Of a stretch of 64,000 nt of DNA, positions 12,721 through 24,850 are shown piece by piece; position 1 is the first letter of the stretch; every line of letters begins with the position of its first letter. The position numbers were made by a program, and so were the translations under genes. Under the pieces are notes generated by a model, which was given only the letters and a program-made list of their open reading frames with translations, searched no databases and was not told where the DNA came from. Source of the stretch: Galerina marginata (taxonomy: Eukaryota > Basidiomycota > Agaricomycetes > Agaricales > Galerinaceae); the NCBI GenBank assembly GCA_023014335.1, contig JAECYW010000006.1:2666001-2730000 (forward strand), given 5' to 3'.

Positions 12721-14526
12721 AGCTCTGTTGGGGTGAACGAGTCCCCGACTCTGTCCGAAGGACAAGGAGGGTTCTCTGTGGTTCACAAACGGCCTCCTCT
12801 CCGCCAAAATCCGTTCCAAGCGTATGGGAAAATTACATTACGTAATTTTAATCTATCCGATATCTTGATCGTCGATTAGATGCCTTCGGATGACGCATTC
12901 CTGGTTGCACAGTTCAAAATAAGTACCTCACAACTTTCAATACCGCCAGTGCAAAAGTCTTCCGTTTCATATAAAAACAGTTTTCTTGACTGCAAGTACA
13001 TATAACTAATCACATTCTCTAAGCAAAATACAGAAATTTCGCGCGCAACACAGAAGGATAACCTCAAAGAAATCTCACGTTCACACCAGTTCACACCCAA
13101 CCAGCTAGTAAGCTATATTGCTTTCCGAAATATTCCCTGTGTTGAATTCAATTTGTTTATTGGGTCAAATTAAGTTAAAGGAGTCGGGGACTGGCACCAT
13201 AGGTGCCGCTAGCATACGTAGCACGAGGACAAGAAAGACTATTCTCTACGAAATGTGTCTGTGCTACATGAGGAAATGTGTATGTAAGCTGTGACCATCC
13301 TTACACAGTCCCTCTTACCCGAGCGTGCCAAGGCCCATTGTTTAAACCGACCTGAGCCATATGTCCGCCTTCCTCAATGCCTCAAGAGATTTATGGTAAG
13401 TACATATTAATCGTCCTCTTTAGCTTTTATTAACTATCAATACAGTTACAGGCTTGCCGCTTCACAATGCGAACGAACACAATTCACACCATCTCGCGCA
13501 CCCCCTTCTAACTTGAGAAGGCTGTGGACCGCCGTTGGTATTCTGAAGGAGTCTGGGGTAGGCGAAACATGAGGGGATACCCATGATGTGGGAGACCTGC
13601 AAGGTATGTCGTGAAATGAGTCGCATGACTCGTTTCACTTCCCTCTTATTCGTCATCCAACCTGCAATTGCAATTTCCAGTGTGTCCAGGTTCACCCACC
13701 ATGGGGTCGTCGACAATTCCCCATCACACCGCCGCCACGTCGTGCCCACGCCGACACCCAATAACAGTGATTGGACTATTACATGGCCCACCTCGACAAC
13801 AATTGCTGCTGCGCACCAGCCTAAGACCACTGCTGCCGCTACCTCACACTCGCTGGTTCGTCACCACGTCGAGGTCGAGCCCAATTGATTGCAGCTGGCG
13901 CCACCCTATAAAAATTAAGCTTCCACCGCCTGATTTGAACCGACAGCCCGTCAATTGGAGTATGCTACCTCCACTTCTCACTCATCCACCCGCCTAGACC
14001 CTGCTACGTGTCGTTCACCTCTACCTTCCACCATATCAACATTGTGCCTTCCACAAGTAGCGACAGTGGCATCAGTGACCGCTGCCATCTCAACACCCAA
14101 CATCTGAAGTCATCAATGACGCCGGCAAATACAGTAATGGTGTGTTTTGGACGATACACTGCCTGAAAACCAATTGCCGATGACCCCCTTTTGGTCGGCT
14201 CGTATGGACCAGTCGTCGTCTGGTAGCAGGTACGCACTCTCTGTCTCTATGATTTAAAATATATAAACTGATTCACAACGAATTCACAACAGCAACTACG
14301 TGACGACAAAAATTTTACGACTCTGGAGCTCATATCTTCTTTCCCTCATCGGAAGCAGCGCGTCCTGTCACGTTACCGCTGGCCCGTATTGTGCGGCAAT
14401 TTGTGCCACTTCGGAGCTATTGCACCACATCCCTCTGTTCAAATAAATAGACAACAGCGGATTTTTTTATCACTTCTCTTTTCTTCCCCACTTTACCTCC
14501 CTATCTGAGTCGTCTCTTACGAAACG
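12721..14526. other. Unassigned 1.8-kb stretch
   Basis: No gene recognised. Short Pro/Thr-rich frames at 13583-13997 (+) look compositional. A degenerate GAGTCGGGGACT motif occurs in opposite orientation near 12740 and 13181. Confidence 0.4.
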
Positions 14527-15276
14527 ATGACTCGGAAGAAAAAGAAATACGACGGAACACATCATGCTTCGTTCCCTAAGCCGCCTCCCAAGAGACCCGC
14601 AGAGATCGCAGAAGACACACACCCATCCAAAAGAGTGCACGTTGATGACGAGCATGATGGGCTCACCATCGATCCTCCAGAGCCGCTACAACCACCCTCC
14701 GCGCCTGATCAGCCTCCCATCCAACCCGACAAATCCATTTTGAATCGAGTTCATCGTCCACAAGTAAGTGGCGTGTCTTTTCTTGCGTCTTATTTTTCTA
14801 AGCCTGAGTGGCTCAGGGCGCATCCAAGAAAATGAACGACACCCAGCCTCACATCCCCAAACTCTTGCGATTCGTCCTTGCCTCGGAATCTCCTGCAAAA
14901 ATTGGCGACCCGTAACCAGGCTGGTGCCCAACGCACGTGTCACTGTAACAACTGCCACCATTTCGAACCATGCTGTCGTTCTTGCTTTATTGAGCGACAT
15001 CGATCGACACCGTTCCATTGGGTTGAAGAGTGGAACGGGACGTTCCTTGAAAAAAAGGACATTTCTTAGCTTGGATACGTTATTCCTTTTGGCCACGGCC
15101 CCGACTGCGACAGCTGTAAACGATCAAAAGCCGTTGATTTCACTATTGTTGATGCATATGAAGACGATGGGAGCAAGATAAGCAAGAATAGTACTACAGA
15201 CGATGAAGACAGCGCTAGTGACAGCAAAGGCGAGCCTGATAACATGATGGCACCTCCCAAGGCGTCGATAAGTTGA
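14527..15276 (+). pseudogene. KDZ transposase 5' part with CxC2 cysteine cluster, broken
   Basis: Exon 1 (14527-14763) encodes a basic/Pro-rich N-terminus starting MTRKKKKYDGTHHASF and ends at GTAAGT. After the intron the frame changes. From about 14878 it reads CHCNNCHHFEPCCRSC, then FHWVEEWNGTF, an in-frame TAG at 15067-15069, and LGYVIPFGHGPDCDS. This matches the CxC2-like cysteine cluster that precedes the catalytic domain in KDZ (Kyakuja-Dileera-Zisupton) transposases of fungi. The catalytic domain is absent; the frame ends at 15274-15276. One frameshift and one stop make it a 5' remnant. Confidence 0.7.
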
Positions 15277-16366
15277 CTGTTCAGACGGCTTCTACTACTG
15301 GTGTGGAGTGGTAGTTTGCTATAGCTTGACTGCTAAGCTCGTGTTGATAAACATTCCTAGGGGCGGGTCTGGCTACGGAGTACTCACCGGCACCAATTTC
15401 GAAAGAGGTAATTCCATATCGATCCTTGCATAAAATTTGTTGATTAAAATCATATAGTGTTCTACAAGAACAATCTGGCATGTCGACTACGTACATGAAT
15501 TTGTATATGATCTACGGTGGTAGAAACTGGGGAGGTAAAGTCCTGGTGAGCAATACGTTTCTATAGCCTGCAATCCCTAATCTAACGCATAATCGAAGGT
15601 GTCTATCTGTTAGCCCATTCAACCCACCAAGTAGTCAACGCGCGTAGCGTCTCCGAGATCATCGGCCGCCTCCAGGTTCATCCGGATTCAGACTATTGGC
15701 AGGTGTAGGTGTAGTCGCCACCAAGGTCGTCGTCCCAGCTGCATTAGCCATCCGCCACAAATGCTGATGATGCTCGGAATGCTCATTTGGTGTAGCGGCT
15801 TGAGGACAGATGGAGGAGGTTGTCCGAAAGTCAGCATTGTGCTGGGTACTGGCATTTTGAGTCCGGGTGAATTTTGAGGCCATCTCCGGCCCAGTCGCAG
15901 GCGCGCCGCCAACCCCAAAGGACATAGCAAGCCCGACGTTGGCAATGTCGACGGTGGTTCCGACCTGCATCCGACGAAGAGAATCGGCTGACATCATGCC
16001 AGGTCGATGCGTAAGTGGGGGTTATGCCTCGACCAGCTCCCTTATACATGAACCGATTTTCAGTAAAGTCCAATCCTCTCTAATTTCTGTGGTCAGTGTC
16101 TGATCGTCTATCAGCTCCAGACCTTTGTCTTTTCCTCACATATCTTGCCACAAGATGTTGTTCGGCGGCTGCCTCGACCCTTCAAGTTCGACATGGTGTA
16201 CGCAGACACTTTTATACCAGTTTATACCTTCATTGTGTCTAAGCTCTTATCATGTCTTTGTTCCTTGACACTTGTTAAATGAATTCAGGAGACATGTCTG
16301 CCAATGCTAGCAACGGTTGAGTCAGAGTGTGACACAAATGAGATTTTCATTCAAAATCCATGGAAT
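15277..16366. other. Spacer between KDZ remnant and CACTA gene
   Basis: The only notable frame is 15659-15997 (-), 112 codons from ATGATG, of plausible composition but unrecognised (LAMSFGVGGAPATGPEM). The stretch 16100-16366 lies downstream of the transposase stop and should contain its 3' end and terminal repeat, which I could not pin down. Confidence 0.35.
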
Positions 16367-19300
16367 CTAAGTCTGTCTCCATGCTGTTGTGGTCAGTACA
16401 GTAGTCTGCTGGATATGCCACCTGACAGTACAGTATTTAGTGAGGGCAATGTTGAGAAATATAAGATTTACCCTAGAGAGAGATATGATAGACATCACTG
16501 GGCGGCCTTGTATTGTAGGATCATGGGATTTGAAAGAAAGAGAAGCAAAATGGCAGTCAATGTGCTGGATATCAAATATTTCAAGGTCCCCAAGTTCCAA
16601 ATCCCATAGGGACATCCCAAGAAGTGGATAATTGTTGAAAGTCCTTGGCAATTTCTTGTACCGACGGACTGCCATCAGAGTTTGGATACTGTCAGTGTCA
16701 CTGTTAAGAATTGGGGCCTTAAAGAGGAACAGGATCAAAGCTGGGAAAGGAGATAGTGCTGGGTCCTTGATCAGAATGCAAGCATTTCCAAAATGCACTG
16801 AAGAGGTCGTGTATCGCAATCCCTGAACTATGATGTGGGTCAGGAATTGGGCCCTTTCGCCTTTTATAGGTGGCATGTGGCAGAGGAGGGCTTTCTGAAG
16901 CTCTGATGTTAATTTGGAAGTGCGGCGAGGATTCCACATCCACTGCTGCCCACTTTCTTCTCCATCAAGGAGAGTCGAAAAACTTGCAATGTCGGAAGTA
17001 AGGGTGTCACGAAGACGAGGGTCAACTAGACGGTTGAAAATTGATTGGGAATTTATGATAGTCTGAGGGCATTGATTTGATTTGTAGACAAGGGCTCGTA
17101 GGTTTGCAGAGCGAGTAAAGCTTTGTGAGATAGTTTTTTCCAGCTGACCTGAGTGACAAATGTCAGAATTGAAAAATATCTTTCAAGATTGCCCCAAGCT
17201 TACCAAATTTGAAGTTTGTAGGAATTCTCTCCAACATACCTATGATCCTTTCAAAGGGAAATGTCCACCATGAGTGTACTGGACCAAATAGAAGAAGATA
17301 GTCATAGAGATGCAATGACATATGGTGATTGGGCAGAAATTTGTACTGTGGAAAGACCTTCTTTATGCCCTCCATGTATGCTGTCATGTGTTGGAGATAT
17401 AAAGTTGCGATATCAGTCGATGTGGTGCGAGATGAAGCTAGTACAACTGCTGAGATGAGGTTAATTGTGACCTCGAGTATCTCCCTGCACTTTTGTGATC
17501 GAGCGGAATCACTTGGATCACAGAGACCCCAAAGTTTCAAGAGTGATAAAGGAAGATGTGTAACACCCAATGTCCGCCACTGATCTGCTTTCAGCTTGCC
17601 GTGGGATGAACTTCCCAAATTTGATGGAACTGGAGACACCCATGTTGGAGTTGAAATTTCTGATAAATCAGACCAGATTTGTTCAAGCTCTTTATCCTCT
17701 AATACTTGCCCAAGCCTGGTTGATGTGTCGGCACCAGCATCACGCTGCTCCATCTGATTGAAACGCTATCATACCAAGGCATCATTTTAGTGTGTTTCCA
17801 AGTCTGATTTTGTTGATTACTTACCCATAATAACAACTTTTCTGCACAAATTTTCTTTGACTGCACTGCTTTTCCATCATCATCAATAAAAGTCACATTT
17901 TCGTCAACCTCGAGCTCAGAGCAAGCAAAGGCCAATGTTCGATTATGCATCCGGAGGAGTTTCTTTGTAATATTTTCAGATGAGGCTTGAAGCTCTTCAT
18001 TCAATGGGCTTTCAAGTAGCTTTTGAAGCTGCTTCAATGTCTTCCGCTCATTTTCTGTAAAGTCCTTAGGAGGTTCTGGCATCATAGCAGAAACAACAGC
18101 TTGCTCGTTTGTCTTTGGACGGCCAACACCGATTATGTTCCGAAAGTGCTCCTTGATGAGGCCAAGAAAGAGATTGTGCATAGCATCAACCACAACACAC
18201 TTCACCATGTCAAAATATGGCAAGCGAGATAATTCAGAGTACCGAATGCCCGTAGAATCAAAGATTTCTTGCTGGGTTGTCTCATCAAAAGCTTCATGAA
18301 AAGCTTGAGAAGATTTTCGACATTCTGAATCTGTCCTCTTGCGCCAGGCATTGTAATCTGTACTGCCATAACCCTCCTTTGATCTTGTACAGTGGCAAGC
18401 AGAGCAGAAATGTGTATGCTTGAAGGAAGCAAAGCCAGCAGTTTTCCGAGCCCCAGGAAGATCACAAACAAGTGCAATAAGCGCACATCGAATGAGACGG
18501 CCAAGAGGGTAAAGGTGGGTACGTGAAAACCACACACCATTCCAGAAGTCAAGGAGATCATTGACCAGGAGAGAAAGGTAGTGGTTTAGTGCATTCAGCG
18601 GGGGTTCCTTTGGCCCAGGTATTATTCCAGCAAGGAATATGTTTTCAGGTTTGTAGCGTTCTTCTGGAGGTAAATTGAGACAAGCAAGTGAGATAATCCC
18701 AATTGATGCCTTTTTTCCTGCTTGCTTGTTGGTATAAGGATTGAAAAAATCTACGCAAAGGGTGAAAGCATATCTCTCTTCATCAGTGGTTGCAGTACCA
18801 AATATCTTGCCATCTGGACCTTTGAAGTTGCGAAGATATTCACCATCAATGACATCATCCATTTTGTCTGAGCCACTCTTTCTGTTCTTGTTCCAACTGT
18901 GTGCAGCCTTCTCCTCAAACCCAGATCTTGAAGCCATCCTGGCAAGCCAATCTTTAAAGCAGAAGGAGACAAAGGTTTTAATGGGAACCTGGATTTCAAT
19001 GTCTTGTACAAGTCGAGGCCGAGTAAGGATTGTACCACAGATTGGGCCACGTTTTAATCGCCTTTCTTGACAGTATTTGGGATACTCTGCTATTGGACAG
19101 CCTTCTGTGAACTTTGGTTCATAATTCTTATGACAATCAGGGTTTGGGCAGACCGCAAGAATAGTGGATTTTCCATCAAGCTTAAATTGCTTAGTTGCTG
19201 AGTCCGGGTCAACAGGAAGATCATGGAGAAGTTTTTGGGTTTGTGGTGATACTCCGGATTGGGACCCCAGAATAGCAAGTTGAACAATATATGCCATCAT

Positions 19301-20165
19301 TTCAAGCACAAAACGACAGGTGGATCGCGCAGATTTTGAGATGATTTGCATTGTTGTGACTGTGAATATCATAGCTTGGATTACTGGGTTTATGCCCTCC
19401 AATATTTGGTGGTGGTGGTGTTCTGAGATGGCAATCAGCAATAGAAGGGAAATAAAAGTTGACATGGACAGTACCTGTTTCGAAAACCTTAACATTTTTA
19501 GGAGCGGCTGATGGTGAAGCCTGGTTCTGACGCTCTGACATCCATAATTTTCGGGCACCTTGGAGGTCTTTAAAGCAAAAGTCCACTTGTTCCATGATAT
19601 TTTCTTGCGTGGCCTGAATTTCTTTTGAACGACTCTTGATAGCCTGTAAGTCTGATCGTATATCCCGCAATGCTTGCATGGCCGCCTCCAGAGGAAACGG
19701 TTGTGTGGAGCGCGTTGGAGTACCAATGGCATTTAAGTCTATGGTTTGGGAGATTTCTCGAAACAATTTCTCAATCCCCTTTAATCGGTCAAACAACTCC
19801 TGCACCGGAGACCGGAGTGGCTTGAAGTGCAGATGTGGTTTGGGACCTGCTTCCACAGATGGCGTCGTTGAAGTAGGTGCATCGAGGTGTGCAAACAAGA
19901 TCTCCATGTCCGATTGTCTGGGGGTATTCATGGTCCAAAGTCGGCCACCAGAGTTTGTCATTGGACCTGAGGCCTTGTCTGCCAGAGACATCGATGTCAC
20001 AAATTGATCCACAAGCTCATCTGCTTTGGCAAGTTCTTTCATCCGCAGAGCTTGGGCATGGCGTTGACGATCAGCAGTGGCATGTTTTATAAACGCTCTT
20101 TGCTCTAGTTCCTTTCCAGCTGGGCTGCTTCCGCACTGATAGACAGTGCAATGACAGGTCGGCAT
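16367..20165 (-). mobile_element. CACTA/EnSpm-type transposase gene, apparently intact
   Basis: Four exons join in phase: 20165-19488, 19396-17825, 17753-17204 and 17148-16367, giving 1193 aa. The start MPTCHCTVYQCG carries a CxCx4C cluster seen in basidiomycete members. Residues ~227-750 match the Tnp2 transposase family: ICGTILTRPRLV, PPEERYKPENIFLAGIIPGP, RCALIALVCDLPGARKTAGF, a CSACHCTR zinc motif and CVVVDAMHNLFLG. Residues ~900-930 read FGPVHSWWTFPFERIIGM, the DUF4218-type motif. The C-terminal WMWNPRRTSKL and VQGLRYTTSSVHFGNA complete the family layout. Length is typical of a full protein and no stop or shift was found. It cuts and pastes its own DNA in the nucleus. Terminal inverted repeats and target duplications were not identified. 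Confidence 0.85.
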
Positions 20166-20317
20166 GAGTGAGTACGGATGGAATAGAATCGATATTATTG
20201 ACTGAGTAATCTGGTCAACCACAACCACAAGCACGTGCTTGGTTGGCATCACACTCCCTCACGAGAATCAGAACTTTAATTACTACTAGTACAAGCCGTG
20301 CCTCGTTCAGGAATGCA

Positions 20318-21900
20318 TTAATGCTTGGACCACCGAGGTATGTACAAACATGTGTACATGAAAGCCGGGGATAATTTTAAGTATATGTGTGATAGATCCA
20401 CACCAGCAAGTGAAATGAGACACGACCGAGCTTTTTTGTATCGTTCCGCCCAGGTCCACTTCTTTTCTTTCACCCCATTGATCGCTTTTACGGCGCGAGT
20501 GTTCTGGTAAACACCACGTGCGTGTCTGTCCTTTGCGTCAAGTAATACCATACCGTGTAAGATAGACGAGCAGAGGTATTCGACACCGTCGTTAGCCTCA
20601 CCCTTGAGGAGTTCGGACTCAAGATCCACGGCGATATCTAATCCAAGATTTTTGCGTTGATCCGCATCGAGGTCGGAAGGAAGAAGAAGGACCTCGGCTT
20701 CTGGATGAATCCGGATGTCGGCATTTGTGAGAAAATCTTCGAGGGCAGGAAAGAGTCGAAGTTGTGTTTTGCGCCAAGTGTTAATGTCAGCCGCAAGTCG
20801 AGACCGGCGGTCTTCGAGTGCACTTTCATCCAGATCGCCTTTCTTGATGACTCGCGCAAGGTCGCTTCTACGATCTAACGTCAGTGCATAATACTTGGTG
20901 CGAACTCAAGATGACAGCTTACTGTTTCTCCTGGAGTTTAATCACAGAATGAATGAACCTCGTGGTACCGGATTAATGCAGGCCAGTGTCTTCAAGCTCT
21001 CCAAGTCGTTCGGAAACTTGGTGACGTCGATTCTTCTCCGTTCTTTCCAGGGACTGAAGAATCGAAGCATGAGTGGGGACTAACAAATCTGCGAAAAACG
21101 AGTGCGATAACAAAATCTGCATTTGCGTAACTTCAAAAAAATCAGACAGGATTGCAGAGTTCACGTCGGAAGTTGCTTACCGCTCCCCTTTTTGTAAGTC
21201 TACCATCGCGATGAAAAAGACGTGGCGCATGCACTCGGCACCTAGTACGCCGGTGATAATCGATGACCGGAATTTCATTTTATTCTGCATTTCGACTGCA
21301 CTGAAGCGAGAGCAAGTCGTTTTCTGGGGAAATGGGTCAGGACAAGGAGTCGGAGGTTAAAGGGTATGATTATAGGACTTACCTCCTCGGAATACGCAAC
21401 AATATTTCGTACATATTCATTGTATTCATCGTCCTTGGGAAATAATCCAGCACCCTCAAGGAGTGAGACATCGTCGGGATCAGCCTTGGTAACCCTAGCA
21501 AGCCGTTGAAGTTGAAGTCCAAAATGGCCATCTATCATGAGCTTCCATTCGACGAGAAACCTTGGATAGGTGTTTAGTGATTATAGCTTGTTTGTCGGTC
21601 ATGACTTATGAACATACCCAAGATCCTCGTTGTCGAGCTCTTCCCACCGTTCGTCCGGAACATTGAAGCCAGGCTCAGGGCATGCAAAGCAGGTGACGAT
21701 GACATTTTCGCCGTAAAGGAAAGTGTTCATCGATGTTATGGACTTGGCCACTACGCTTTAAGGTGGTGAGGAAGCGCCAGAGGCGCTGAACACGCAAGAA
21801 TTGCGAATACGTATCCTTGACGGCCCAGAAAAAAAGATTAGACTGTATTATATTTCAATGAGGTCAGGTAAACTCACCGGAACATCATTGACAAAAGGAT
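20318..21900 (-). pseudogene. KDZ transposase, internally deleted
   Basis: In order on the minus strand: DTYSQFLRVQRLWRFLTTLK (~21830-21770), a 1-nt shift, CFACPEPGFNVPDERWEELD (~21690-21630), an intron, LVEWKLMIDGHFGLQLQRL, and ITGVLGAECMRHVFF (~21260-21215). The KDZ core should follow with its catalytic motifs, but only about 250 bp of scrambled sequence is left. The C-terminal region resumes at ~20870 with LDESALEDRRSRLAADINTW and LDAKDRHARGVYQNTRAVK, ending at 20318. The order matches KDZ transposases; the missing core and frame changes make it dead. It directly abuts the 5' side of the CACTA gene. Confidence 0.75.
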
Positions 21901-22171
21901 TATTGGTTTTTCGTTGAAGTGTTTTTTCGTTGAAGCGCTTTGAGATAATCGTAAACTGAACCGGCTTCCTTAAATCCAAACGGGGGATGGATGACAAGAA
22001 TGTCGCGGCAGATTAGCGAGCATCAAACCCGAAGAGGTTGACTAATGGAAATGATCAGAGTCCACCCAAAAGATAAACCAAAAGAACGGACCAAACTCTT
22101 TGACCAAGAGTTCTATAAACTATGATGGTCAGCGGCTGATAAAAGGGAAGAGAGGCTTATTCAGGTTCCCA
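21901..22171. other. Junction between KDZ and helicase remnants
   Basis: AT-rich; no clear coding sense. It may hold the KDZ 5' exon remains (a frame reading ERFNEKTLQRKTNNPFVND ends at a GTGAGT donor near 21880). Confidence 0.3.
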
Positions 22172-24850
22172 TCAGCATGTAATTGCTAAAAGAGCCAAAT
22201 GAGTAAAATCTCTCAGTAATGAGTCCAATCCAACCTTGCTTTCCTGCATCCTCAAGATGCAGTCCTCAACGGTGTCGTCAATGACAAAGTGTTGAACCAC
22301 AACCTTGCGAATCTGGCCCACGCGGTGGATACAATCGAATCGAAGGCTTGAGATTCGACAGCCTGGGACCATCCCAGGTCGAGTGAAATAACATTGTCTT
22401 CGACTGGGTTGAAACCTATCTCCGCATTTCAGCGACATCAGCATGACTTTAGCCTTCTCTCGAGACATGAGGACTTGGACGACCTGGGCGCGCTTGGCCC
22501 TGCTCATATCACCTTGATATATGTGGCGAAGGTTCGGTCAAAGAAACAAATCTCGACAGCGAAGGAGCTTACTTGACATGCGGAATCCCCATCTCTGTAA
22601 GTTAGTCAGAGACATCAGCTTGACCTTCTCCTTGGCTGTCATTTTCTTGCGCACTCCGAAACTTACTTCCTTCTCGGGTGTTTCGGGTTCATCGTTGGAA
22701 TCGAGGATGGTGGTGATTCTCTTTTTGCCAAGGCGTTGTTTCAGAGAGCGGCCAGCGTCCTTCTCTTCCTCATCTTTGTCGCTCTTAACGATAAAACCGC
22801 TCATATCATCGATCGTCATCTTCGTCTTCCGAAGCAGACTTGTGGACATCGTCACCCTCGTTGTCCGACTCAGCGAATGCACGACGCCGTGTACGACTAG
22901 CTTTCTTTGAATCCGCAGCTTTCCCTTGCCCTTGCGATCATTGGTCGGGTAGTCGTCCACGTCGCTCATTTCCGTATCTTCGTCCTCTGCTTCTTTAGTC
23001 GCCGGTTTGGGCTCCTTCTCGGAAGGCTCGAATGCCTGGCGAGAGAACAAGGCTTCTTGGCTAGCGGGAGAACGACAAACGGGACCTGCCAAAGGAGTCG
23101 AGAACAAGCATAATATCACATAGAAGTAACCTACAAGGTCTTTGGTCTTTGGGCGCAGGCCGTGATGACCGCGTCTGTCATAGCATCGTAGCAGGCTGCA
23201 GATGGGACAGTCTCCTTCCTCTATGATGCATTCGTGGACTGGATGCGGTATCAAAATGTCAGATGTGTATCAATTCGGGGGTAATCATGGATTGTTCCTC
23301 CTTTTTCGACTTCCATTTGAGTCCGAGCGTCTTGCAAAGAATTTCTCTTTCAGCTTAATTACAGATTCAGGCGAAATAAGGCGTCGAGCCATTGTCATTT
23401 CGGTTGCAGATTCCGGTTTGACCTTCGCTTCATCAGGGTGGACGAAAGCGACACTGTCTTCCTGGATCAAAGCTGGGTCTAAACAAATCTGAAGAAGGCG
23501 AAGTAGTCAGCCAACATTGATTCGATGTGGAACTCGATACTCACTTTAAGACAGTTCCCTCTCGTAAGTAACGATTAAACTTGGCTTGACTACGGGCTTC
23601 GACCTATCAGAATCTTCCGAGACTCCAGCTTGACGAGCTTTCTTCCCGGGCAACTCGATTAGATTTTTTCCATCCAACTTCGAGGCCTTTTTGCGTCATA
23701 GAAGAAAAAGCGTCATCACCTATTGAAGATCCATTCCAGTCGTACCAAGGCCTAATCTTCAGGAACCGAAGCAAGCCATATGCTATATGAGCAACTCATT
23801 ACATTTAACCAATTGGACGTTTGCTTCAGCCATTGGGCAAACCAGTGCCAGGAAACGCAAAGGCCTCCACCAGAGTGCACGCTGGGTTGCATATGTCATG
23901 AATTTCGTAGGCATGAGCTCCTAACATTGCCTACGTCCATAGACTAAGCCTGAAATAAACAAATGAGAGAAAAAATAGTCCCGTCTGTCTCTTCGGTTAC
24001 TACTTGCATTCATCATCGTCCACGCCAGGTGTCCGTTGATGGAGGTTTAACTGAAACGTTTTTAGAAAAGTGAGTATGGATGGCGGTGGCGGTCAAGTTC
24101 AGCCCAGAAAGACATACATTCTCGGTGGTCCAGACTCCCGAATTAGTGTCAGGGTGTCGCCTGACAACTGAGCAAGAAGTGTGTTGGCGATTATGTCGGG
24201 GGAGGCCTATACGAAAAGTCAATCAGATGGCTCTAATTTTTACGAACTCGATACTTACTCGCGTGCGTTTTTCAATGCCTCATCAATTTTACAGCATCGT
24301 ACACACGAACAGTGGTAGCAGGACGTTTGGTGGTCAAAGTCGAATCCTGAGCATCTTGCACCTTCAGACTCGTAGGCACGGAAAAACTCTTTCAATCTGA
24401 GACTATGGAGAACAGGGTATTTAAAGGTCTAAAATAGTGGCAAAATACTTACTGCGCCAATGCGATCGCGAGTATTCGGTATGTACTCTCCCAACGGTTA
24501 CACTTGAAAAGGCCATGAAGACACAAAAATAAAATGATAACACCGTACTTACATTCCACGACTTGACAATCGACACGCGCACACTCGTCTGGAATCTCTG
24601 ATTAGTTTCTAGAAGGGTGAGATTAGTTTTGTATAAAGGATCATCAAATAATAACCATACCATCATCATCGACGGTTTGGTTGTCGGAGTCGTCGGAATC
24701 TTCATACTCGTCTTCAAGGCCGCCTCGGGTGGTGGGGGAACCCAAAGCTTGAGCCAGTCGAGAGGGCTATAGTCCTTACTTCGCTTCGGCATTCTTGATG
24801 GTGGTGGCCGCCGGTGGAGATAGTAACAACCTGGAGTGCTTGAGTAAACT
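22172..24850 (-). pseudogene. SNF2/Rad5-type helicase with RING finger, broken
   Basis: Pieces of a SWI/SNF-family ATPase lie in order on the minus strand. Near 23700-23620, KLDGKNLIELPGKKA is the segment after the N-terminal helicase lobe. Near 23570-23530, KFNRYLREGTVLK is followed by an intron and then ICLDPALIQEDSVAF at 23490. The RING remnant near 23215-23160 (GDCPIC, then frame-shifted YDAMTDAVITACA) lacks its later ligands. PVCRSPASQEALFSR follows. The helicase C lobe at 22500-22240 reads KVMLMSLKCG, then in another frame NPVEDNVISLDLGWSQAVES, then back to IHRVGQIRKVVVQHFV. At least three frame changes are visible. The part beyond 24000 is acidic and low complexity and belongs only tentatively. 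The DEAH-box lobe was not found. Confidence 0.75.

Noticed and set aside
12736..13192. Possible terminal inverted repeats (AGTCCCCGACTC / GAGTCGGGGACT)
   Set aside because: The motif is itself nearly palindromic and only about 12 bp; no extended match or target duplication.
16269..20320. Terminal repeats of the CACTA element (a CACTTG start at 16269, TAGTAC near 20289)
   Set aside because: The two ends do not pair beyond a few bases, so no boundary is claimed.
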